A DNA stretch of 64,000 nt from positions 62,001 through 126,000 of the forward strand of contig CAKRQU010000001.1 in assembly GCA_934394585.1 (NCBI GenBank). The letters are read 5' to 3'. A program made the position numbers and the translations under genes. Shown here piece by piece: positions 45,460 through 53,422 of this stretch (its first letter is position 1; each line of letters starts with the position of its first letter). The DNA comes from an uncultured Eubacteriales bacterium (GTDB lineage Bacteria; Bacillota; Clostridia; Oscillospirales; CAG-272). Under the pieces are notes generated by a model. The model was not told the DNA's origin. It saw only the letters and a program-made list of their open reading frames with translations, and did not search any database.

Positions 45460-45656
45460 GTCAACAGCATGAATATTGTATCACAGCGCCTACGATTTGT
45501 CAATACCTTTTTCAGAAATTCCGCCGGGCAAATTTTCAAAAGCATCGACGGACTATATGATCGGACTCACCGATAATCCAGTGCCGATCGGCAGGGAATA
45601 AATTTTAAAAATATCCGGACAACAAAAAACACTTGCATAAGCAAGTGCTTTGATTC

Positions 45657-45732
45657 TGGAGCGGATTACGGGGCTCGAACCCGCCACCTCGACCTTGGCA
45701 AGGTCGCGCTCTACCAAATGAGCTAAATCCGC
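45657..45732 (-). tRNA. tRNA-Gly (GCC)
   Basis: Acceptor GCGGATT/AATCCGC, anticodon loop with GCC, T-loop GGTTCGAGCCC, CCA encoded. Confidence 0.95.
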
Positions 45733-45735
45733 AAA

Positions 45736-45811
45736 TGGTGCCTCCGATCGGAATCGAACCAACGACACGGGGATTTTCAGTCCCCTGCTCTACCAACTGA
45801 GCTACAGAGGC
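45736..45811 (-). tRNA. tRNA-Phe (GAA)
   Basis: Acceptor GCCTCTG/CGGAGGC, anticodon loop ACTGAAAAT, T-loop GGTTCGATTCC, CCA encoded. Confidence 0.95.
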
Positions 45812-45858
45812 AAACCGCAAGGGAGTAATTTTTCCGCTATTGAAATCGCCGCGGAAAT

Positions 45859-45935
45859 TGGCGACCCGAAGGGGACTCGAACCCCTGACCTCTAGCGTGA
45901 CAGGCTAGCGTTCTAACCAACTGAACTACCGGGCC
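45859..45935 (-). tRNA. tRNA-Asp (GTC)
   Basis: Acceptor GGCCCGG/TCGGGTC, anticodon loop CTGTCAC, T-loop GGTTCGAGTCC, CCA encoded. Confidence 0.95.
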
Positions 45936-45938
45936 GTA

Positions 45939-46014
45939 TGGTGGGAACAATAGGACTCGAACCTATGACCCTCTGCTTGTAAGGCAGATGCTCTCCCAGC
46001 TGAGCTATGCTCCC
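45939..46014 (-). tRNA. tRNA-Val (TAC)
   Basis: Acceptor GGGAGCA/TGTTCCC, anticodon loop CTTACAA, T-loop GGTTCGAGTCC, CCA encoded. First tRNA of the leftward operon. Confidence 0.95.
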
Positions 46015-46066
46015 ATATACTTTTTTCACTTAACCACAAAGGCTTTACTCGCTCGCGGCAGGACTT

Positions 46067-46095
46067 ATTATAGCATAAAGGCATTCGCTTGTCAA
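46067..46095 (-). promoter_or_regulatory. Promoter of the leftward tRNA operon (Val-Asp-Phe-Gly-Cys)
   Basis: TTGACA, 17 bases, TATAAT on the minus strand: fully consensus. Confidence 0.92.
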
Positions 46096-46151
46096 CACTT
46101 TTTTTGCAAAAAAATATAATTTTTTTACATAAAATTATTTCAAAAAAACTG

Positions 46152-46180
46152 TTGACAAAATCAGACACACATGATATAAT
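46152..46180 (+). promoter_or_regulatory. Promoter of the rightward tRNA genes (Met-Glu-Leu)
   Basis: TTGACA, 17 bases, TATAAT: fully consensus, divergent from the other tRNA promoter. Confidence 0.92.
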
Positions 46181-46223
46181 ACATAAGCGCTGTCAGACAG
46201 TGCATTGAATTTTGAAGATGCGT

Positions 46224-46300
46224 GGCGGAATAGCTCAGTTGGCTAGAGCATTCGGTTCATACCCGGAGGGTCGTGGGTTCAAGTCCAACTTCCGCTACCA
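46224..46300 (+). tRNA. tRNA-Met (CAT), elongator type
   Basis: Acceptor GGCGGAA/TTCCGCT, anticodon loop TTCATAC, CCA encoded. The T-stem GTGGG/CCAAC has a G-A mismatch where CCCAC would be expected. Confidence 0.88.
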
Positions 46301-46327
46301 GCCTAAGCCCAATAGGGTTTAGGGTAA

Positions 46328-46402
46328 GGCCCGGTGGTCAAGCGGTTAAGACACCGCCCTTTCACGGCGGTAACACGAGTTCGATTCTCGTCCGGGTCAC
46401 CA
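46328..46402 (+). tRNA. tRNA-Glu (TTC)
   Basis: Acceptor GGCCCGG/CCGGGTC, anticodon loop CTTTCAC, T-loop AGTTCGATTCT, CCA encoded. Confidence 0.95.
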
Positions 46403-46436
46403 AAAATCCCGAATGCAAAAGCGTTCGGGATTTTTC
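46403..46436 (+). terminator. Terminator after tRNA-Glu
   Basis: AAAATCCCGAATGC pairs with GCGTTCGGGATTTT around AAAA. Confidence 0.85.
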
Positions 46437-46515
46437 CTATTTATAAATACTTCTCGTGGCGCTTGTGGATTTACAGTATTAAATATCAAAGCGCCGCTTT
46501 CCTTATTTAATAAAT

Positions 46516-46599
46516 GCACCTGTGGCGGAATTGGCAGACGCGCCAGACTTAGGATCTGGTGTCCCCGACGTGAAGGTTCAAGTCCTTTCAGGTGCACCA
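46516..46599 (+). tRNA. tRNA-Leu (TAG)
   Basis: 84 bases with a type II variable arm; acceptor GCACCTG/CAGGTGC, anticodon loop ACTTAGGAT, CCA encoded. It lies about 110 bases after a terminator, so it depends on read-through or an unseen promoter. Confidence 0.95.
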
Positions 46600-46600
46600 T

Positions 46601-46626
46601 AAAAACCGCCTTCCGGCGGTTTTTTA
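46601..46626 (+). terminator. Terminator after tRNA-Leu
   Basis: ACCGCC/GGCGGT stem with a TTCC loop and TTTTTT. Confidence 0.88.
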
Positions 46627-46671
46627 TTTTTACTTATCGCTTTCAATTTTTAACTTCCGTGTTCTTCGCTA

Positions 46672-46700
46672 TTGAAAATTCCCCTTTCTTGTGATATAAT
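46672..46700 (+). promoter_or_regulatory. Promoter of the GH3 gene
   Basis: TTGAAA, 17 bases, TATAAT. Confidence 0.85.
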
Positions 46701-46731
46701 CTTAAAAAATATAACCTTAACAGAGGCTGAA

Positions 46732-48849
46732 ATGAAATATTCCATAATGACCGAAAGAAAAATAGCAAAGCTACTTAAAGAAATGACGATTGAAGAAAAG
46801 GTTTTACAGCTTCAGCAGGTTGCCGCAAACGGAGACAGCGAAACCCTTAAAAGCTTTATACATCGTGGCGCAGGCTCATTCCTTCACGTTCTCGGAAAAG
46901 ATTCAGACGCCATAAGAGCCGAAGCCGAAAAAACAAGAATGAAAATCCCGCCCATATTCGGTATAGACGCAATTCACGGTCACGCCCTTGTAAACGGCGC
47001 TGTGGTCTTCCCCACGCAACTTGCGGCGGCTTGCTCGTGGAACAGAGAGCTTATAAGGCAAATGGGAAAGGCAACGGCAGAGGAAGTCAACGCCGACGGC
47101 CTTGATTTTGTGTTTTCACCGGTGCTTTGTATTGCGCGCGATACCCGTTGGGGCAGAGTTGATGAAACCTTCGGAGAAGACCCGTTCCTTGCGGGCGAGC
47201 TTGGTGCAGCCATGGTTCACGGTTATGAGGACGACGGGCTTGTCGCGGCTTGCCTTAAACATTACATCGGCTATGGTGAAGCTACAGGCGCGAAGGATTC
47301 ATATGATACCGAGATTACCGAGCGCAAAATTCGGGAAGTGTTCCTTCCTCCTTTTATAAAAGGAATAAATGCAGGTGCAAGCTCTGTAATGACGGCATAC
47401 GGTTCTATCGACGGCACGCCTATGACAGTTCACAAACGACTTCTTTCCGACGTATTGAAAAAGGAGCTTGGTTTCAAAGGCTTTGTAATTACCGATTGGG
47501 ATAACGTCAAAAGCTATATAAGAAAGCAGCGCGGTGCAGACAATATGCAAGACGCTTCAAAAGCCGCTTTGTATGCCGGAAACGATATGATAATGGTTTC
47601 CACCGACTTTTGCGACGCTGTCATTGCAGGCGTCAGAAACGGCACTGTAAGTGAAAAATATATAAATGATGCCGTGCGCCGCATATTGCGCATTAAATTT
47701 TCGCTCGGACTTTTTGATAAAAACAAAAAACGTATGCCAAAAAGCGTAATAGGCTCAAAAGAGCATGTAGAAATAAATCGCAGGCTTACAAGGGAAAGTC
47801 TTGTTCTGCTTGAAAACGACGGCACTCTTCCTCTGAAAAAAGCACCGAAAAAGATTGCCGTAATAGGTCCGAACGCGGACAATATCAAGGCGCAGTACGG
47901 CGATTGGACGTTTTTCAGCCATCCCGATCCACACCCCGACGCGATTCCCTCCGGCGATGTTTACACTGTCCTTCGCGGAGTGAAGACCGTTTTCCCCGAT
48001 TCCGAAATAATATACAGCAAAGGCTGCGGAATTCACGCATCCGACGAAGACGATATCCCGTCGGCTGTTGCAGCGGCATATGCGTGCGATATCGTTGTTT
48101 TTGCGTGCGGAGATGACCTCACTCTGAACGGCGAAACGCGCGACAGAGCCAACCTTGAGCTTTCCGGAAGACAAAACGAACTTTTCTCGGCACTGAAAAA
48201 GACAGGAAAGCCCATTGTCACAGTGCTTATAAACGGAAAGCCGCTCTGCATCGAAAAAGTTGCGAAGAACAGCAACGCAGTTATAGAGATGTTCAACGGA
48301 GGCGACCTCGGCGGTCTTGCAACAGCAGAGCTTATTGCAGGCAAATTCTGTCCAAGCGGAAAACTTCCGATATCATTTCCTCGCGCTTCAGGTCAGCTTC
48401 CCTGCTATTACAATCACCTTTCCGGATGGCACGGCGGAAAGTATATCGATGTTGACGAAGGTCCGCTTTATTCATTCGGCTACGGACTTTCATTTACTTC
48501 TTTTGAATATTCCGACATGAAGCTTTCCAAAGGCATCGCTGCGGCAAAAGATACTATCGATGTATCGGTAACCGTAACGAATTCAGGAAGCTATGACGGC
48601 ATGGAAACGGTACAGCTTTATTACAGAGATGAAATATCAAGTGTCATGCAACCTGTAATTCAGCTGTGCGGCTTTGAAAAGGTCGAAATAAAAGCAGGAA
48701 AAAGTAAGCGTGTTACAATTCCGCTTAAAATATCAGAGCTTGCAATAGTCCATCCCGACCTTAAAAAGTACACAGAGTCCGGTGATTTTACAATAACAAT
48801 AGGCGGAAGCATCGAAAATGCGCTTTCCGCAACGCTTTCCGTAATATAA
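46732..48849 (+). CDS. Glycoside hydrolase family 3 (beta-glucosidase type)
   Basis: 705 residues from ATG 46732 (AGAGG five bases upstream); a longer frame starts inside the promoter. No signal peptide, so cytoplasmic. Substrate-pocket motifs are typical of GH3: IPPIFGIDAIHGHALVNGAV, ARDTRWGRVDETFGEDPFLA, ACLKHYIGYG and the nucleophile Asp in GFKGFVITDWDNV. The C-terminal (alpha/beta)6 domain is followed by a fibronectin type III-like domain (DVSVTVTNSGSYDGMETVQL). It removes terminal glucose or related sugars from oligosaccharides; the exact sugar is not deducible. Confidence 0.92.
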   Translation: MKYSIMTERKIAKLLKEMTIEEKVLQLQQVAANGDSETLKSFIHRGAGSFLHVLGKDSDAIRAEAEKTRMKIPPIFGIDAIHGHALVNGAVVFPTQLAAACSWNRELIRQMGKATAEEVNADGLDFVFSPVLCIARDTRWGRVDETFGEDPFLAGELGAAMVHGYEDDGLVAACLKHYIGYGEATGAKDSYDTEITERKIREVFLPPFIKGINAGASSVMTAYGSIDGTPMTVHKRLLSDVLKKELGFKGFVITDWDNVKSYIRKQRGADNMQDASKAALYAGNDMIMVSTDFCDAVIAGVRNGTVSEKYINDAVRRILRIKFSLGLFDKNKKRMPKSVIGSKEHVEINRRLTRESLVLLENDGTLPLKKAPKKIAVIGPNADNIKAQYGDWTFFSHPDPHPDAIPSGDVYTVLRGVKTVFPDSEIIYSKGCGIHASDEDDIPSAVAAAYACDIVVFACGDDLTLNGETRDRANLELSGRQNELFSALKKTGKPIVTVLINGKPLCIEKVAKNSNAVIEMFNGGDLGGLATAELIAGKFCPSGKLPISFPRASGQLPCYYNHLSGWHGGKYIDVDEGPLYSFGYGLSFTSFEYSDMKLSKGIAAAKDTIDVSVTVTNSGSYDGMETVQLYYRDEISSVMQPVIQLCGFEKVEIKAGKSKRVTIPLKISELAIVHPDLKKYTESGDFTITIGGSIENALSATLSVI

Positions 48850-48866
48850 AACAAGGAAGAAACAAA

Positions 48867-49136
48867 ATGGATATAGAAAAAAAGCGAAAAGAAATTGACG
48901 AAATAGATTCGTATATAACAAAGCTCTTCCTCCGCAGAATGCAAATATGCGGAGAAATAGGTCATTACAAAAAAGATAATGATATCCGCGTTTACGATGA
49001 AGCGCGGGAAAAAGAAATATTCGAGCGTGTAAAACAGGCAACTCCCGAAAAAATGCAGGAGTATACAGAGCTTCTCTATGAAACAGTAATAGGTCTTGCA
49101 AATGCCTATCAGCTTGAAATCAGAAACGAAGAATAA
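48867..49136 (+). CDS. Chorismate mutase, AroQ type
   Basis: 89 residues, all helical: MDIEKKRKEIDEIDSYITKL, FLRRMQICGEIGHYKK, VYDEAREKEIFERVKQ. This is the stand-alone AroQ fold with the active-site Arg, Lys, Asp and Arg residues in place. It converts chorismate to prephenate for Tyr and Phe synthesis. It lies 17 bases after the GH3 gene and ends in a terminator. Confidence 0.88.
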   Translation: MDIEKKRKEIDEIDSYITKLFLRRMQICGEIGHYKKDNDIRVYDEAREKEIFERVKQATPEKMQEYTELLYETVIGLANAYQLEIRNEE

Positions 49137-49146
49137 AGAAATCCTA

Positions 49147-49187
49147 GCGGCAAGGCACCAGCAGATGTGCTTTTGCCGCATTTTTTA
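49147..49187 (+). terminator. Terminator after the chorismate mutase gene
   Basis: GCGGCAA-GCAC pairs with GTGC-TTGCCGC, then ATTTTTTATT. Confidence 0.85.
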
Positions 49188-49236
49188 TTGTTATCAAGCC
49201 TTATTAAACTATTTTTTATTGTTTTTCGTCAAATCA

Positions 49237-49265
49237 TTGACAAATTATGCGAAAAAGAGTATTAT
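49237..49265 (+). promoter_or_regulatory. Promoter of the amino-acid permease gene
   Basis: TTGACA, 17 bases, TATTAT. Confidence 0.85.
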
Positions 49266-49331
49266 TGAGATAATATATTTTACGCGCACGTGTAAACAAA
49301 ATTTTAATGCAATTTTAAGGAACAAAAACAA

Positions 49332-50750
49332 ATGGAAAACAAATTGACTAAAAAATATGGTCTGCTTACAGCCATATGTATGGTTGTCGGCACGGTCGTA
49401 GGATCCGGAATCTTCTTCAAAGCGGGCAAGGTCCTCACAAACACAAACGGCAATATGCTCAAATGCCTCATCACCGTCGGCGGAGTGGGACTTATAATGC
49501 TCATCTGCTCGTACGTTTTTTCAATCCTCGCGCAGAGACATGAAAAAGTAAACGGCATAGTTGACTATTCCGAAGTCACATGCGGACGCAAGTTCGCTTA
49601 CATAGTGGGCTGGTTTATGACCACAATATACTACCCCACGATAACGTCAACCCTTGCATGGGTATCCGGGCAGTACACCTGTGTGCTTTTCGGCTGGGAT
49701 CCTTGCAGCGATCTTCATATTGCTGTATCGGCATTTTATCTTATATGCGGATATTTCGTAAACGCCATGTCTCCCAAGCTCGCCGGTAAATTTCAGGTCA
49801 GCGCAACATTTATAAAATTCGTTCCGCTCCTTGTAATGGGCGTCGTCGGAACGATTGTGGGTCTTAAAAATGGTAACATAGGTGAAGCATTCAGCGCAAA
49901 TATTGTGCCTGAAGGCGGCGCTTCCGGCAGCATAATTGCCGCAATGTGTGCATTTGCTTTTGCATACGAGGGTTGGATAATAACAACCTCAATAAACTCA
50001 GAACTTAAAAACTCCAAAAAGAACCTTCCCGTCGCGCTTGTACTCGGCGCAATAATCGTCGTTTCAATATATCTTCTCTATTTTCTCGGTCTTTCAGGCG
50101 TTCTCAAAACGGAAGATCTTATGGCATCGGGCGACGTTCCGAAGGATGCATTCACAGCGCTTTTCAAGAACGAAGTTTTCGGTACCATCGTTTATGTATT
50201 TATTGTCATCTCCTGTCTCGGAACGATGAACGGACTTATGATCGGTTGTTGCCGCGGCATGTATTCGATCGCTGTCCGCGGAGAAGGTCCTGCGCACAAA
50301 ATGTTCGCTCAGGTCGATAACGAAACAAATATGCCTCACAACTCGTCTATCATCGGCGTTGCGCTCTGCATGCTCTGGATGTTCCAGTGGGAGCTCGGAC
50401 TTATTCGCGGAAAGCTCCCCGCAATTATCGGATGGGAAAACGACGAGCTTCCCATTATCACTCTTTACGGACTTTACATACCGATATTTGTTGTTCTTAT
50501 GATAAAGGGTAAAGGGCTTAACGTATTCCAGCGTTTTATAATGCCGTTTGTTGCTTGCGTATGTTGCGGATTTATGGTTTATTCTGCAATCGCAGCGTAT
50601 AAAATACAGTCGCTATATTATCTTATAGTGTTTGCTGTTATAACACTTATAGGCATTCTTTGCTACAAGGGCAGAATAAGCCTTGCTTTCTTCAAAAAAG
50701 AAGAATCTATCGCATCCGAGCCGGTAACAGAAGCTTCTGAAACAAAATAA
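49332..50750 (+). CDS. APC-superfamily amino-acid permease
   Basis: 472 residues with about 12 helices. Helix 1 carries LLTAICMVVGTVVGSGIFFK with the unwound GSGIF motif that binds the substrate backbone; helix 6 has CAFAFAYEGWIITTSINSELKN. It resembles SteT-like serine/threonine exchangers and other L-type permeases; the substrate is unknown. Single-gene unit with its own promoter and terminator. Confidence 0.9.
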   Translation: MENKLTKKYGLLTAICMVVGTVVGSGIFFKAGKVLTNTNGNMLKCLITVGGVGLIMLICSYVFSILAQRHEKVNGIVDYSEVTCGRKFAYIVGWFMTTIYYPTITSTLAWVSGQYTCVLFGWDPCSDLHIAVSAFYLICGYFVNAMSPKLAGKFQVSATFIKFVPLLVMGVVGTIVGLKNGNIGEAFSANIVPEGGASGSIIAAMCAFAFAYEGWIITTSINSELKNSKKNLPVALVLGAIIVVSIYLLYFLGLSGVLKTEDLMASGDVPKDAFTALFKNEVFGTIVYVFIVISCLGTMNGLMIGCCRGMYSIAVRGEGPAHKMFAQVDNETNMPHNSSIIGVALCMLWMFQWELGLIRGKLPAIIGWENDELPIITLYGLYIPIFVVLMIKGKGLNVFQRFIMPFVACVCCGFMVYSAIAAYKIQSLYYLIVFAVITLIGILCYKGRISLAFFKKEESIASEPVTEASETK

Positions 50751-50769
50751 TTTACAACTTATAAAGCAC

Positions 50770-50804
50770 AAAAGGACTGCCGATTTGGCAGTCCTTTTGC
50801 AATT
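50770..50804 (+). terminator. Terminator of the permease gene (bidirectional)
   Basis: AAAAGGACTGCC/GGCAGTCCTTTT perfect 12-bp stem with a GATTT loop. Confidence 0.9.
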
Positions 50805-50811
50805 TTAGACG

Positions 50812-51046
50812 TCTTTATACTTCCCCGCCGGACCGTGTACGGCGTAATTAACACCCTGCTTTTGGCAAGGATGGTGTCCTCGCCTCACACTTTACTGCTC
50901 CCAGCTTCCGCGATAAATCGTGTCATAAGCAGGAAATATGCGGGAGGTCTGCAAACCGTGCAAGGTTCGGATTCCAATTACGTGTTGTAGGTTTAATTGA
51001 AACCGTATCACGAGAAGGGCAGGAAATTTTTATCTGTAAAAATTTC
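50812..51046. ncRNA. Structured RNA candidate between convergent genes
   Basis: About 210 bases with dense local and long-range pairing: CGTAATT (50843-50849) with AATTACG (50976-50982), CGCCG/CGGCG, ACACC/GGTGT (50851-50877), CTTCCGC/GCGGGAG (50905-50946), AACC/GGTT (50954-50967), GGTTT/AAACC (50990-51004), and TTCC-GCC near 50822 with GGCAGGAA near 51018. A perfect AT stem GAAATTTTT/AAAAATTTC (51023-51046) borders it. Size and closing stem would suit a 6S-like RNA, but I recognise no diagnostic motif; G-U pairs favour opposite strands in different stems, so the strand is undecided. Confidence 0.4.
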
Positions 51047-51329
51047 AGTCGTGGTCTATGTCGGAGAAGAATTCATCCTCGAATATGTCGGATACGCGAT
51101 CAAACTCGTCGTCATCGTCAACAGTTACAAGAATGTCTTCGCCATCCTCGTCCTTTTCAAGCTTGAGAAGAACGTATTCGCCGTCCTCATTGTCCTCAAG
51201 CGGGAAAAGAGCATAATAAGTGATTCCCTCTATCTCTTTTTCGGCGATTATTTCAAAGCTACATTCTTTGCCTTCTTCGTCCGTAAGAGTTATTACGTTA
51301 GCGTCTTCTGGTGTGTATTCGTCAGTCAT
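51045..51329 (-). CDS. DUF1292 (YrzB-like) acidic protein
   Basis: 94 residues, strongly acidic, with the family pattern NVITLTDEEGKECSFEIIAE, then GITYYALFPLEDNEDGEYVL and a C-terminal run of Asp and Glu. DUF1292 proteins are small and cytoplasmic and of unknown role. Own promoter at 51368-51396. Confidence 0.88.
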   Translation of the reverse strand: MTDEYTPEDANVITLTDEEGKECSFEIIAEKEIEGITYYALFPLEDNEDGEYVLLKLEKDEDGEDILVTVDDDDEFDRVSDIFEDEFFSDIDHD

Positions 51330-51367
51330 TTTCCGTCTCCGTGTTATTATTTTTCTCTTCTGATTTT

Positions 51368-51396
51368 ATTTTATACCAAAACAACGAATATGTCAA
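51368..51396 (-). promoter_or_regulatory. Promoter of the DUF1292 gene
   Basis: TTGACA, 17 bases, TAAAAT on the minus strand. Confidence 0.75.
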
Positions 51397-51407
51397 TAGC
51401 TTTCGTT

Positions 51408-51995
51408 TTATTTGGAAGGGTCAAGATACTTCCAATAGCCGACAATATACGACATTCCCGACCACACCGTCATAACTGCGGCAGCCGCCATAAAGATATA
51501 CGTTGCTATGTGACGATTCCATATAAGCGGCTCTATCATCGCCGTAAGAATGAAAAACATCTGTGTACAGGTCTTTATTTTGCCGAGCCAACTCGCCGCT
51601 ACGACCTTTTTATCGGGGCTTGAAGCAACAACAAGTCGCATACTTGTTACGGCAAGCTCACGCAGAAGCACCGTCATAAACGTGCAGAAGAACAGCACGG
51701 AAAATATTTTTGAGTTGCCGGATGAAGAAGCCGCTTCATAAGAGAGCGCGGCAAGCGCAGCAAGAACAAGAAATTTATCGGCAAGCGGATCAAGGAATTT
51801 TCCGAAGTCCGTTATAAGATGATATTTTCTCGCTATTTTGCCGTCAAGAAAATCGGTAAACGACGCAAGTGCAAAAACGGCTATCGAAACTATTCTTCCC
51901 CAAGTTACGCCGCCGAAACCAAGAATGAACACCAAAAACGCCGGTACAAGTAAAAGTCTGATTATTGTGAGCCTGTTAGGAACGTTCATTTTCAT
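51408..51995 (-). CDS. pgsA: CDP-diacylglycerol-glycerol-3-phosphate 3-phosphatidyltransferase
   Basis: 195 residues, several helices. It makes phosphatidylglycerol phosphate in the membrane. The CDP-alcohol phosphotransferase signature is complete: DFLDGKIARKYHLITDFGKF followed by LDPLADK (DG-AR-G-D-D). N-terminal MNVPNRLTIIRLLLVPAFL is typical. It starts four bases after the rimO stop. Confidence 0.94.
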   Translation of the reverse strand: MKMNVPNRLTIIRLLLVPAFLVFILGFGGVTWGRIVSIAVFALASFTDFLDGKIARKYHLITDFGKFLDPLADKFLVLAALAALSYEAASSSGNSKIFSVLFFCTFMTVLLRELAVTSMRLVVASSPDKKVVAASWLGKIKTCTQMFFILTAMIEPLIWNRHIATYIFMAAAAVMTVWSGMSYIVGYWKYLDPSK

Positions 51996-51999
51996 TTCA

Positions 52000-53355
52000 T
52001 CATTCTCCTTCTCTTATAAGCTTTCCCACGAGGTCATAATCCAGAATTTCGTCAATTTTAACCTTTACAAATTCTCCTTCTCTTACGCGCTTCTTTCCGA
52101 GCTCGTTTGTGAAGAACACTTTCGTGTCTATGTCCGGAGCGTCAGACGCGCTTCTTCCGTAATACGATTCCGAAACAGGATCAAAGCCTTCGCAAAGCAC
52201 GGTTACCGTTTTTCCGAGCATTTTTTCGTTGAGTTCGGAAGTGACGGCAAGCTGCTCCTGCATTATTATATCGTAACGGTCCTGCTTTGTCTGCTCGTCT
52301 ATCTGGTCGGGCATTTCGGCGGCAAGAGTGCCTTCTTCGGGAGAGAACGTAAACGCACCGAGACGCTCAAACTTTGTTTTGCTCACGAATTCGCACAGCT
52401 CTTCAAAATCCTTTTCCGTCTCGCCGGGGAAACCAACCATAACGGTCGTCCTTATGCAGATTTCCGGAATATTTTTGCGCAATTTTTCAATTACTTCTTT
52501 TATCAGCGCCGATCTGCCGTGACGGTTCATTTTTTCAAGAACGCTTTCGGAAATATGCTGTATCGGCAGATCTATGTATTTTACTATTCTGTCATTCGTT
52601 TTTATTTCCTCTATCAGCTCATCCGTTATCTTATCGGGATAGCAATAAAGAAGTCTTATCCACGGAATATTTGTTTCCTTTGTTATCGCGCGCAGAAGCT
52701 CTGCAAGCTTGTATTCGCCGTAAATATCAAGACCGTAGCGCGATGTATCCTGCGCGATAAGGTTAAGTTCCTTTACGCCGATAGCCTCAAGCTCCTTTGC
52801 CTCTTTTACGATATCCTCGATCGTTCTCGATCTCATCCTGCCTCGTATGGAGGGTATCGCGCAATAAGTGCAACGGTTATCACAGCCTTCGGCGATCTTC
52901 AGATACGCCGTGTATTCCGGAGTTGTGACTATTCTCTCTCCGCCGAGCGGAAGCGATTCCTTATCGCCATAGCTTTCATAATGTTCACCGCGCAGAACAG
53001 CTTCAACAGCGTCGCATATCTTTGCTTCGGAGCCGAGTCCAAGCACTGCGTCAACTTCGGGCAGCTCTGCAGATATCTGCTCGCGATATCTTTCGGCAAG
53101 ACAACCTGTAACAATTATAGCCTTTAACTGTTTGTGTTTCTTCAGCCATGCGACATCAAGGATGCTGTCTATCGACTCCTTCTTTGCGCTTTCTATAAAA
53201 CCGCAGGTGTTAACAACTATAACGTCAGCTTCCGTGTCTTCTGGAGTTATCTCGTAGCCTGCGCCCGCAAGTCTTGCAAGCATAACTTCTGTGTCGGCAA
53301 GATTCTTTGAGCAACCGAGCGAGATAAACCCGGCCTTTGTCTTTTTCTTTGTCAT
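52000..53355 (-). CDS. rimO: Ribosomal protein S12 methylthiotransferase
   Basis: 451 residues. A radical-SAM enzyme that methylthiolates an Asp of protein S12. In order: UPF0004 domain with cluster cysteines (SLGCSKNLADTE, VVNTCGF, VTGCLAERY), radical-SAM core with GCDNRCTYCAIPSIRGRMRS (CxxxCxxC), and a C-terminal TRAM domain (VKIDEILDYDLVGKLI). Probably co-transcribed with cysS and pgsA. Confidence 0.95.
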   Translation of the reverse strand: MTKKKTKAGFISLGCSKNLADTEVMLARLAGAGYEITPEDTEADVIVVNTCGFIESAKKESIDSILDVAWLKKHKQLKAIIVTGCLAERYREQISAELPEVDAVLGLGSEAKICDAVEAVLRGEHYESYGDKESLPLGGERIVTTPEYTAYLKIAEGCDNRCTYCAIPSIRGRMRSRTIEDIVKEAKELEAIGVKELNLIAQDTSRYGLDIYGEYKLAELLRAITKETNIPWIRLLYCYPDKITDELIEEIKTNDRIVKYIDLPIQHISESVLEKMNRHGRSALIKEVIEKLRKNIPEICIRTTVMVGFPGETEKDFEELCEFVSKTKFERLGAFTFSPEEGTLAAEMPDQIDEQTKQDRYDIIMQEQLAVTSELNEKMLGKTVTVLCEGFDPVSESYYGRSASDAPDIDTKVFFTNELGKKRVREGEFVKVKIDEILDYDLVGKLIREGE

Positions 53356-53422
53356 TTTTTGTTTGTCCTTATGCTTTTGTATATTTTGATTTCTTTCGCC
53401 GAAAATTCAGCAGTTGCCGGAG

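Noticed and set aside
50940..50982. tRNA-Cys-like sequence (GGAGGTCTGCAAACC ... GGTTCGGATTCC)
   Set aside because: The acceptor stem is missing and the T-stem does not pair, so it is not a tRNA. The likeness to the tRNA-Cys at 45385-45459 may be chance.
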